From positions 7,562,971 to 7,626,970 of the forward strand of contig NC_081333.1 of assembly GCF_022539665.2 (NCBI RefSeq): DNA of 64,000 bases, given 5' to 3'. The position numbers were made by a program, and so were the translations under genes. This stretch comes from Daphnia carinata. Its lineage: Eukaryota; Arthropoda; Branchiopoda; Diplostraca; Daphniidae. Shown here piece by piece: positions 40,252-52,059 of this stretch. Position 1 is the first letter of the stretch. Each line of letters starts with the position of its first letter. The notes under the pieces are model-generated. The model saw only the letters and a list, made by a program, of their open reading frames with translations, was not told where the DNA came from and did not search any database.

Positions 40252-41244
40252 TCATTCTTTCATGATGTGGTATCGAGCAGTATCCGCTTCCGCCAACTGG
40301 ATGACTTCCTCTAAACTGGGCTGCGTAAGAAAGGAAATAGAATAAAATTCTGGAAGATGAAAGTCACACGCAATGAAAACTCGATGATTACTTGATGCAA
40401 GCCACCAAGTCGTCGGATAAAACAGAGACGTTCTTCGTTACAAAAGAGTGGATGTATGGGAGTTGTGGGGGTCAACGATAATTTGCACGCGGGGTCCCAT
40501 GGAAAGACTTCAATTTCAATTACATATAATGGAGCTAATATGCCCTACAAAGAAAAATCATCATTGATTGGTTATAAGGCAGGCTTCAAGAAAAAAAGCT
40601 ATTTCATACAAAGTCATGTTGTGCTGCAGCATCCCTGTCACACCTGTGTAGATTAAATATTGTATTTTGGTAACAAAAGGCTATTGTAATCACTTGACTC
40701 TTACCAGCAATATTTGGATGTCCTCAAAATATGAGGTGTGTTCCTCTGTTCATGATTTACAGGATGAGCTGTGATTTCCGGAATATGGTTGACATCTGTA
40801 ACTACAGGAAAAAAATGGACAGTGTACATGCTGGGATCAACAGGAGGTTCGAATCTTGAAAAAAGGTCTTGAACTGAGAGCAGAACATGGTCTTTTTGAT
40901 AGTTTGTTAGACGGATTCCTTGGACATCTCCGTTATCTGTCACTCCACAGTAGACAACACCTCCAGCTCCTGTGTTAAGGAACCCACACAGATTCCTAGA
41001 ATAAGCAATCAGTAGCCATTACAAGGGATATTAATATAATGGGATTAGACACATACCTTGATATGGGCCTCTGAGTTCTATTGATAATGGCTGCTTGTGG
41101 AATGTCATCTTTAGAAAAATTACGGTGACCTTTAAACTCGTGCAGCAGATCCTCCTCGACCGTGAGTCTTTCCCCCTTGACATACACTCTTCTCTTGTAA
41201 GCATTACTTTCACTGCTGGAAACAAAGAATACCTTGAGCTGCAT
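40252..41244 (-). CDS. Schlafen-like AlbA_2-domain protein
   Basis: Five exons read on the - strand: 41244-41057, 40995-40705, 40643-40610, 40544-40392 and 40320-40252. They join in frame to 244 residues with introns of 61-71 nt. An in-frame stop lies five codons before the ATG. Residues about 30-155 form an AlbA_2/Schlafen-core fold: an E-E-D..HEFKGH opening, then ISRNLCGFLNTGAGGVVYCG and VTDNGDVQGI, the signature of the family's glycine-rich nucleotide/RNA-binding strand. The C-terminal part (PLYVIEIEVFPWDP and FCNEERLCFIRRLGG) continues the arthropod Schlafen-like-1 pattern. Schlafen-core proteins bind nucleic acid and some vertebrate members cleave tRNA; whether this one is catalytic cannot be judged. 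The small size and lack of a helicase region suit the SLFNL1-like group. It is transcribed divergently from the CaaX-protein gene about 2.6 kb away. Confidence 0.85.
40610..40643 (-). other. 34-nt microexon of the Schlafen-like gene
   Basis: Without this exon the flanking exons (phase 2 and phase 0) cannot be joined in frame. Using acceptor ...CTACACAG and donor GTATGA it adds the residues CDRDAAAQHDF and restores the frame into GILAPLYVIEIEV. The open frame would otherwise hit a stop three nucleotides past the exon end. The match to family wording supports it, although transcript data are not available. Confidence 0.75.
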
Positions 41245-43856
41245 AATCAGATAAACCTAAATGAAAACTTGTACCTGGAGGCCATATTCCAAGGAGAGGA
41301 AGAGAAATTGTCCGACTTTCGGGAATAACAACTCACTAATACTAGTCAATTACGGGAACTTGAAGGTGAAGGTTGTGATTTGTGTATGTCAAAACTGACG
41401 TTTCAAATAATCACCACAAGATTACTTTTCGAAAGACCACATCAACGCCATCTAAGAATCAAAGGTAAACTTAACCTTAATCTTCCATAGATGTCGTTCG
41501 CGTACTATTTGTGGAATTTATTTTATTCTATTCAAGTTTTTAATCACCGCGGAATCGGGCGCTATATTCCCATTTAAGAGTTGACAACAAAAATCAATAG
41601 AAAACCCTCGAGCGATCTAAGCGAACTCAATTCAAGGGCAACCATGCACGAAGAAACTCAAGCGATGCGTTTGTCAAATTTTTGAATTTAAGCAGGAAAT
41701 GTGCTCTTTCCTTTCGCTTCCATCCTGACTCCGAAGAAACGCAAAGGAAATATTTTGGCACGTATGAAATTGAAACAAGAGATTGTCATTGTCCATGAAA
41801 ACAATTTCTTCTTGCATGGTAAACACAATGCCATGTTATTCAATGTGGGTTATTATCATTTTGTGCGTTCGCGTTGTCGTCGCTAGCGCAGCTTCTCCCT
41901 CCCCTATTCTCTCCTCAACAACAATAGAAACCCGTTAGAGGGCAGCGATGGGCGGATGAGGGGGCACTTCGTCTTTTTCGTTTGGGTTGAGACGGAGTCA
42001 ATAATCCCCCTGACGGTCTTCGTCAGCTGTCGGTGCCAGGGAAAGAGAGAATCTCCAGTCACGACTGCGCATGAGCTCACTGACGTCAATAAGGTCTTGC
42101 TCTTTCTTGAGCCAAAATGGGGAACCCACAAAACGCCGTGAATCAAGCGCACCACGAAGCATGATCGTTCGTGAAACAAGGCCTTCCCTTTTTTAAATCC
42201 CATATAATCGACAGCTCGAGAAGAAATCGATCCGCCCATGACATTAAAGGGAAACCTTCGTGTGTACATACGGAGTAAACCACTTTCCATTTCAATGTGT
42301 TGGTCTTTCGCTTTTCTTCGCATAAATTGATCCTGTTTTAAATAGCAATTATACATTGCGTGCGAAATCTTGGGTTATGGTAATGGTAAATGGTCACGCA
42401 ACTGGCGATTAGAAGATCCTTCCAGCGTCGTACTGCATCTCGTCTTGTACAACAAGGACTAGTATAGACTGTTGCAACACGAGGGTATCCACAGCATTGA
42501 CTTGACGGGGAGTGTAGCTCCGTCGTCATCTCTCGTGAGGAGCCGAGACCTCGAACGCACACACGCCGACCGGCATTGGTCTGTGCAAAAGGTTCTCCTA
42601 CACTCCTGTGCGTCTCTCTAGTACACCGCAGTGGGAAAAACAAAACTACAACATTACTGTACGCAAAACAACAAACTCCAGAACAAAAAAAAAAAAGAAA
42701 GACCCTTTTTTGTGTGTGGAGCCTACCAAATTCTAGTGGTTCGTGACTTGAAGGATTTCACGACAGCAATTCGAATAGTTCAAAAGACAGTCTTGGTGGT
42801 TTTCGTTCTCTTCACCTCGGCAGGTAAAAAAAAAAAGTAAATAAATAAATAAATAGGAAAAAAAAGACAAAACTATCTTGTGGTGTTTGGTAATGATGGA
42901 TCTCTTAGAAAACAAAAGACATTCCAGCAGCTTCTTAGGTACAAATGTACCCGTAGTCGTTGTGTGGTATTTGAGTAATTTGATATTGTCCTCAACTGAG
43001 ACCACGTGAATCACAGGTAAAAGAAAAATGCATATTCAGTAGAAATGTATACTCTCACGATTGTCATTTGCGCAGCTGTACGCGCGTTTTTGATGACACG
43101 CACATTCACGATAGAGCGCGTCTGTCTCTGTTGGAACAATATAAGCGTGCGTATCCAGTTTCATCACTGGTGGCGTTCATATTTTTTTAAATGGGCATTT
43201 TTTGGTGACGGCGACGAAAAGACGTTCCTTTTCCACGTCTCTTTTCTTCTTTTTTTATGATTATTGACACAGCCGAGTGCAGCTGGACTGTATTTTTTTA
43301 GGGAAAAGCAAAAGCCTGTGCGCACATATTTTCCTAATGAATTAGGCTAAAAAAAAAAAGGAATTTATTTTTCTACTGTAGACAAGTTCCAAAAGCGCGG
43401 AATTGATACCATCCGGCATTTTAGCCTTTGACCGTCAATTGCTTTTCCTCTCTAATCTTCCCATCATTTTTTATTCTCCTTTGTTTTTCAAGGATGAAGA
43501 TGGACTGAAGATTGACACGAACTGTTTCGTGATGTGAATTGGTATCGATCCGACCGAGTGCTTCCATACGTGTGTGTATGTGTGTGACGTTTGTTCAACC
43601 TCCCCCTCACTCAGCAACAACAAAAACAACAACAGCAGCAAAAAAAAATCATTGATTCTGCAGTAGAGGAGAAAAACGCACAACAGGGGAGGGCGAAATT
43701 GTTGTGCTCGCGTGTATACCGGGAATTTCCCCCTCTTCGATCAGCTGATAGTGACGTCATCATCCAAACATCAACAAACACTTGGTCGTGTTGCTCATCG
43801 GGATCATTTTTAGTGGCCATCGGCGTCCGTCAGAGTGTGTCGACTATCTTTTGCGA
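41245..43856. other. Divergent spacer with two CRE palindromes
   Basis: This region separates the oppositely transcribed Schlafen-like and CaaX-protein genes. It contains two perfect TGACGTCA CREs, at 42081-42088 and 43752-43759. Open frames up to about 150 codons on either strand (for example 41904-42356 on -) have no recognisable domain. The region probably holds the promoters of both genes and the 5' leader, or missing first exons, of the CaaX-protein gene. Confidence 0.45.
43752..43759. promoter_or_regulatory. CRE palindrome TGACGTCA
   Basis: A perfect CREB/ATF binding palindrome lies 98 bp upstream of the proposed ATG of the CaaX-protein gene, a position typical of functional CREs. A second copy is at 42081-42088. 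The role is inferred from position. Confidence 0.35.
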
Positions 43857-46800
43857 ATGAGTGGATACGGCGTGATTCTGAACGGCGGAACGGCCGAGAA
43901 TTTCTCTTTAGGCACAGTGGAAGGTCATCAGGATTCAGCGGGAGTGACATACGATGAATGGGAACCGGAGGATTTGGTGGCCACCGTACAGTTCTTGGCA
44001 ACATTGGACGACCGGCTGCCGCACAGTGCGTACGTTATCCCCAGCAACAGCGCCGAAGAAGCCGAGGGCCTCGTCGTGCTTTCACCCTTCTGTAATAACA
44101 ATTCGACAGCAGTAGAGGAAGATGACGAAGCAGATGTAAATCTCGTTGGAACGATGAATACGACGTCCTCTTCCGTCGAGGAGGCCAACGAACCTTTGCT
44201 TTCCAGCACCACCCTCCTGGGCGATGCTTCCGCTCCCTCCGCTGCGTTGAGCGACATCACCGCAGAGGAGAATTCCGTTTCTTCTGCCGCCCAGACTCCT
44301 TCCTCCATAGAGGAAAGATCAATCATCCGGACCTCCAACAAGCCAACCCATCTGAAAAGGTATGGAGTTGAAGAAACTTAACCTATATTAGAAAGCGTAT
44401 ACCACGCATCCACTTCTTTCAAATGCCCCATTGACTATCCATAACGAATTTTCGTGTTTCTATTCTAAACAGCTATTGACCGATTTTCTTTTACTCCGTG
44501 CACTCACGAGTAACTATCCCCCGTAAGCAAAGTTTGAGTTGCTGCCTTTCTCCCGTTCTTGCTTATTCCGAAGACTCACGAAATCTTTATCAAACCAGGA
44601 AAATCAGGTTTTGTTTTTGTTGTTATTTTCTGAAAAAGACAACAGTGAACAAGATTCTGTATTCACATGCCATGGTGGATGTACACATGCGAAACTGTTT
44701 AAGGAAAAAAAAGGGGGGGGGGGGAGAAAGAGAGCGTCTCAATTTGGAACACGTGCTAGAGGGGGCGACGTTCCAGCTGAACTCATTTGTTCCGGACGCG
44801 AAAGAGAAAGCCGAAAATACGGAAAGGCAAAAAGCCCGTGTTCTGTACGCGTATCTAGATAGGACTGTTTACGGACACGCATACGCGTATCGCCTCAAAG
44901 CAGTTTATATACATTGACATGGTCGTTGATGAGCTTAAGAACGATCGGCATCACACAGTATGTTCAATCCGGTACAATAAACTTTCCAAACGTATCGAGG
45001 AATGTCGAACAGGCTCCATTAACGTGAGGATTAAACTCGTCATCGAGGGTGTAAATATCGATTCGTTCGGCTTTGACAGATACCTTACGTCTATATGTAT
45101 TTTAACACGCATGTCGAGAAGCCATTTATCTGTTCATCGTTATACGCACGTTGATCTCATCAGTAGGGACATGTCAGTAGTGGCTCACATTTGCGAAGAG
45201 GTGGTCCGTGTTCTCTGTTTGCAGTGTTATTGCCTGGTGCGGATGTGCGCAGTAGACAGTGTTGCCCTTCGTCAGCCTCTCACCTTCGCAATACTCTTTT
45301 GGATGTTTTATTTCTTCAAATTAGAAGCGACGCGTTTGCTCACATCGAACCGAACATGAAGGAAAAGAAATTTCTGCATAGGTAAACTGGAATGTAACGA
45401 CGCCGATGACTTGCTCATCCGTCAACTGTTGTGTACATGTCAGATGGTAGGGTGGGGAGAAAAAGACCAGAATAACGGAGGGAAACATGGCAGACGTAGA
45501 AAGTGGAATAAGAAAATAGCTAGATTCGAGTTGAAAAGACGAATACCCATTCAGGAGGGAACAAGTAGCAAAGTAGAAGGAGCGTCACACAATATAGAAC
45601 CCTCCCAAGCGCACACAACTCTCTCATATTGCAAAGAGTGTGACAACGGAGAGGAAGAAAAAAAAACTGGTAGGGGGTTGTTGATTTATCTATTCTTATA
45701 CACAATCGTTTCGGTAGGGGTGTGTCTGTGTGCAGCAGGCCGGCTATATAAGAAACGAGAAAAGGGGGGTGGGAGGGCATAGGAGACACAAGAGAGAAAT
45801 GCTGCAGCGAATCATTGGCACGGAAAGAAAGGCGCAGGGGGAACTGTTTTGGACGTCGCTACGTCAGATGGACGGACGGGCAATTTCTGAAACTGCGTAC
45901 ATGTACTATTCTACTTCCATCTGGTTTCCCCAGCGAAAGGGGAAAGGCAAAAGGGAAAGGAACATCATATCGATTTCACACGCCTGCTGGCCCGAATTCA
46001 TTACCGTTTCAATTTTGATAACCAGCCAATGATTTGCGTGTTAAATAGCTGTCAAAATTTCGGCAACACGTTTTTTGCCTTTTTTTCACCTGCATCAAAA
46101 CTCCCACACACAATGTAAACGCACTCGCCTGACTGGGAATTGATTGTGACGAACGGCGCTTGTAGTTCTTCGTCGATATTAATTTTTTTATAGGTAATCC
46201 AGGCATGACAATCCTATTATTTAGTGGAGAGGATTCTGCTTTTTCCGTTTCTTTCGGCGGCTGCGTTTATTATCAAATTAAAATAGCAAAGGCTATGATT
46301 TATGACCCGTGTTTTTGTTAGATGCCCCCATGCACGTGCATCGATCGATCGATCGCAAGGCCGACACAAGAAGAAATACTATAGAAGACGGGCAGGAAAA
46401 CACGATAAGTTTGTTTTTTGGTTATGGGAACAGCGTGAAACCAGAGACGGCTCTGTACCTCGCTCACTTTGCCATGCTCATGTCTGTTATCATCGGCATC
46501 AGTCGACAGGAATGTATTGCTATAATTATATAAGATCCTTCTTAAATGCTTGGATTGACGCCTGCTGGTAGATTGTGAGGGCAAAGCGACACTTAAGCGA
46601 CACAACAAAGCATCTCGAGCACACTTGGCTTATAAAGAGGAATCGATGACAACACAATCCCCGAGTGGAGCAAAGACGACAAGAGGAAGCGGAGAGGGTG
46701 TCAAGTTGGTTTGAAAATTTCCGACCAAGCCCTTCCCGTTCCAACGAAAAAGAAGCTCTGCTCTTTTTATTTTTTTGTGTTCACAAGTTTATAATTAGAA

Positions 46801-49800
46801 TTTTTTGGCTCTCTCGTTCGTTTCAGTTTTTTCTCTCCTTTCATTTTCCTCTTTTTTTCCCGTTGGCGTCCCAGCAAACGTGTGATGTGAAAACCATTTG
46901 AATGGCCTCCAGCCACAGGGGCCTACAGCCAAGCAGCAGCAACATGCATCAGAGTCTGTGTAGATGAAGGTCGCGTGCGCAGCAGCAAAGCTTTTTAAAT
47001 AGTGTCGGGTAGGCGCCCGTCGTTATATATCCCCGACATTAAATACCGATCCTGGTGAAAAGAAATGAGAAAAAAAATGAGAGAAAAGGAAAGCTCCCTG
47101 TCCACCTGCCCATCGATCATACAACTCCTGAAAGGGGGGTTTTTAATTGTCTTTTCGGGTTGAATGCTATTCACAAATGTATAGATACACATCATTATGC
47201 CTGGTATCTAATGTATCCCACAGAGGCCACAGGGATCAGGGAAAAATTTTATTCAGATATATTTGATTGCCATCCTATTAACATAAGCATGAAAGCACCC
47301 TGTAAGAAAAACAAAGAATTTCTTTCCTTTTTTTTTTTCCTTTATTAAATCATAGGCCGCATTTTCGGGTTGTTGTATCTGGCCCTTTGATGGAAGAGCA
47401 GGGGAATCAACTATTCCAGCTATTCGTTTAGGCCTGTATGTATATAGTACAGTACAAATATACCACCAACTGTTTCCATTCTCAAGTATCCATCATCTAG
47501 AAAAAACATTGGAACGGATCAAGTTTTCCGCGTGTGCGTTTGCGTACCAACAGCGCACTCGTACACGATCTATAATAGAAGTGCGTTCGGTGTACGTTGG
47601 CGGCCGTCTATATAGTATTACATAGTTTTTTTTTAAATATACATAAGCATGCAAGGTTAATCTATCATAGAAAAAAAAAGTATGACTTTATATCCTGATC
47701 ATTCTTTTTTCGGTTGCTGTTCGGATGTTGTTATGTGCACTAGTTCCAAAATATCTTCCTGTCAGGTTAGGGAAAAAAATGGCGTGCCTACGTACACCGA
47801 CAATTAAAGGCGTGATATGTTTAAACTTCCTGGATGACCTCACGAGCTTGTTTGGGAACACCGCCCACCATTTCCCAATTTTTCTCTTTTTCCCATTTTC
47901 TTTGTTGATTTAATAATGTTGGAAAAGCTAAGGTAATGTTTGCCCTCTCCATAAATGTTACATTCTGCGTCGTAATTTTTGAACAAAAAATACAACCATA
48001 TCATGCTGACTTTCATTCGCGGGAACGTATGGACGATGCGTGTCGAAAGATGATGAAAGGCCACAAGAAAATATGTCTTGTTCATCGTCCGTGTGGGGAA
48101 GGCGGAGAGAATGACTTGACTGTTCAAAACAAAGAATGGCATACAACAAAATGCAATTTTTATTTTTTCATTTATTAATAAAGAGAATTTTTCGTACTAG
48201 ATTATTCTCATTTACGCAATAAGTTGTTGAAAAATAATCAGTGCGTAACGTTCAAGAATATCGATTCCGTACCAACGAGTCATTTTATTCTTCTCTATTT
48301 TTTTTCTGTGAAAAATGACTGGTCCTGTTATTTCTTGCTTTGAATTAATGAAGTTGAATTGAATGTCCAATTGCTCCAGTTTTACTGTTTTGGCAGTTCC
48401 CCATTTAAAGGGAAATTGAGATTTCAAGTCCTTGTCCTCGTTGTTGGTGGCAATGATGTGTTTATTGCTTGAAAGAAAATACAAGCCTTATTGATCCAAC
48501 TTATAAATTATCGATTGTTGAATACAGGGTTTCGTTTGGAAGCACAAAAGGATCGATGGTAGAAACGCTGATCTACGAGAGTCCACAAACAGAGGAGGGA
48601 CCCTCTGCGACGTCAGCCGGTTGGAGTAAAACCAACATAAGCAAGGGCAAGAATTTGCGATCAGTCATTGGTGCTGTGCCTGAATCTCTACCGGAAGAGA
48701 CTGTCGCATTACTCAGGTAAATCTCATCGAATTGTTTTTTACAACTCTATTGAGTATGGGTGGCTAGTAGTTGGCGTGAACGCTTTGTAAACTATAGGCA
48801 CGAAACTGGAATCAGTCAACCGCCCGTCTGCGTTGGTACTTCACGTGGCGAAGTGCGATCGATTTTTAGACACGGAACTCCGCTGACATTTATATCCATC
48901 GGTCTATGCCACCTTTTATGTCGGCTGAGGTCGTTCACAAAACAGCTTTTTTGAGAGGAAATGACGCGTTGTGGCTCTATGCTATAAATGCAACAGATTG
49001 CAAATTCCTGAAAACGCCCCTCTCTGTCATTTTAATAGCTAGGCTCTATAGGCTTATTGATCAGGCGGTTTTTGTTTTTATTTTCTGCGCATGAATCCAT
49101 ATCCCTATCCCTGAAGCTTGCATTATTATTTATTTTCCCATCATTAGGGCAATCAGGAAAATCCAATAGTTCTTTACACAACCACTAGGTGGCAGTTTGC
49201 GCTTGACGAAAGTATAAATTACAAAGAAGAGAGCTTTTCATTAGCGCTAAATGTACAAGTTAGATGGGACAATAAAAACGAAACTTAAGAACCCGATCTA
49301 ATAAAATGGGAAGATATATTTTTTGCGTTAATTTCTCCCTAGAGAAACCACTGTTCGTCGATGCTTTTTCGCTGTCAAGAAAACACTTGTTCCCATCCGA
49401 CAACGCTGTATACCAATACCCTATAGTGACATTATTTATTCTTTTTTCCCTCTCTTTCGTCGTCGGCTCTTTTTTTTCTGTACGTGGCTTAACAGACACA
49501 AAGTTGCACCAAAGCCGACACCGTTCAAGTTTAAACGGGCACCACCTCAACCACTTGAATCATTTACCGGTAAGAAAACGTACCAATTTTTCATCCCGCA
49601 TCCATTGGAACTGCTCCCTTTTCCTCTAACTAGGCTCAGGTCGGTTGTTTATATATACAGGGGCCCCACCCATGTCCGGGCGTCTGTAAACAACACAATA
49701 AGGGCCGGCAACCAATCTGTTCGCAGTCATCTACAAGTTGCTCTATTTAAAATGGTTTAAAACAGTTCTTTCCCACTTCACTCACTAATAGAGGTGAAAA

Positions 49801-52027
49801 GATAATGCTTCTTTGCCAGCTTCTTATCTGCAACTTTCAGTCATGCCGTTACTTTCTCTTTGGTTACACTGCCAGGAGAAGCCATGTAAGATTTGTTGGC
49901 TTTGCACTCTTTCGTTCGTATGTAGCTATCCTAGGATCAATGTGATTATGATGTCATGGCACATTGTGGATGTCTTTGCATACCGAAGGAGATAGGTTTT
50001 TGATTGTTCTGTGGTTTTACGACACCTCTTCCTGTTTTATGTCATGGTTATTGGGGAGCATCAAGGTGGCAAATGGCCAGTTCCCGAAAGTCTATTTCCA
50101 GGTTACCCACTGTGCTACCTTTTAATTAAATGAGGAGGCATGTAGATGTAGTATTTGTTTCCTGGATCAGATTTGGCGAATTCACCAATTTTTTATTTAT
50201 GAAACTTTCACCAAGAGCCAAGGGTGATAACTCGAAAGCCATCGGTCAAACGATTTTTAGGACAGCGAAGTCGATTAGGGTTGTCAGCATTATATGGAAA
50301 TTCCGTTACCTCCGCGAATGCGAAACCTTAAGAAGCAATCCCATTAGTTAGGGAATCCAAAACCAGAGCCGTCGTCACAGCTGGTCGGCGTTGTTCAAAC
50401 AACAACCTTCATGAAGATCTGTTGGATCTTTTGTTTTCTCTCTGTCGGAGCAAAGTATTTCATCGAGATTTTGGAGGAATTCCAAGAATGTGTACGCGTT
50501 GCGGCGCCCACGTTTTGCCTTGATTTTTGGTATGATCGGCTACGTCGTCGTGAGTTGCTGGCTCGTTGCTTTCGGTCAAGTGTACTCTGGCCGCAACCTG
50601 GCACAGTTGAGCGCCGTTTATAAATAGACGGAAGCCCCGAATGATATCCGCTCGCAAGCGCGTGCTCGAAGGAAATCACGGGCATCATCACTGTCCGCAA
50701 CACAACGTTCAGAAAACAGAAAATAAAACCTGTTTTCTGCACGGAAAGCTTTAAGTTCATTGTATTTTTTTTTTGGTTTTATTTTTTGTTTTTCCATTTA
50801 AATGTTTTTTGAAGGATGTCATTCTGGCAATGGCCTGACCTCTTTTTTTGCTCCTGGGTATTTCCGCCATCAGCTGCTTATTTTTCATTCTTTTAACTGG
50901 CTTAAAAACCCGCGAACGTGATGTCGTACTGCACCGTCATCAGCAAGTCTAATATTGTAGAGGTTACCCCCGGAGGCGAAAAAGAAAGGAAGAGATAGTT
51001 TGGATCCAGCGCATCCCTCAGCCGTCGTGGTTGTTGTTTGTTGTCGATTGTCCGCACGCATTCACCATTCGACCTCGTCGGAGTTTTTTGAGGCTATTCG
51101 CTTGCCTCCTCCTCTTCGTCCTCCCGCTTTCTTTCCGTGCAAAGGCTCATACCTCCGCCAGCTGCGAACACTGGCGGAGGCTGAGAACAAAAGCTGGCGG
51201 CGAACGACGATGTTGTTGCTTGCCTTCTCTTTAAAGTGGTCGACCTTGGCATCGAATTGGTGAAAGTGAACGTCAAAACACTCCCGAAATCGTCTCCGTG
51301 ATTTTCGCTCTTCGTGACAGTGGCAAATAAAAAGCGAATTTCTTGTTGTCATGGAGACTACTAGTTACCAAACGAGTCCGCCTTTAAAGTAAGCACTTCA
51401 TGGGTCTGTGTCTATGTTGTGTGCCTTTCATGGGCAAAGGAAAAAAAAACGAACGAGAAAGGGAGGGGCATTTGAACGACTCTGTTTCGTGACACGATGG
51501 ATGAGTCTGATTGGCCATTTTTGTTGATTGACACAACCATCACGTACATAGGATGTAACAATCTAAACGATATTTAATCTTTTTTCTTTGTCTGTTTATG
51601 AGCAGTGAATCGTCTCGGTCGGCCTCCAAAGTCCGAGTTACGTACTTTGAATCTAAACGACCCCTGACGCTACCATCGCCGGAAGCGTCGGATGCGGAGT
51701 GGGACGACATGGCCGAACCACCGCCGCAGCAACAACAACTCAATTACACCCGACAACCCAGGTATGTATTAAGAAACAATCAACTTATTTGATGATAGCT
51801 AATAAATCACTCGGCCATCAAAAGGAGCTTCTTGCCGCCGGTCATCGATCAATTTCAAATTCACGCATTAGTTTGAACTTTGATTACATTAGTCTCTTCG
51901 TATTTTCGTTAGCTTAATAGGGAAGTTGTTTTCATAAACGTATCCCGGAATAGCCTCCATCCGCGTTGTTTTTTGATTCAACAAATGCTTCCGTCACTCA
52001 CACAAACACACACCGGGGAAACTTGGC

Positions 52028-52059
<32 letters not shown>

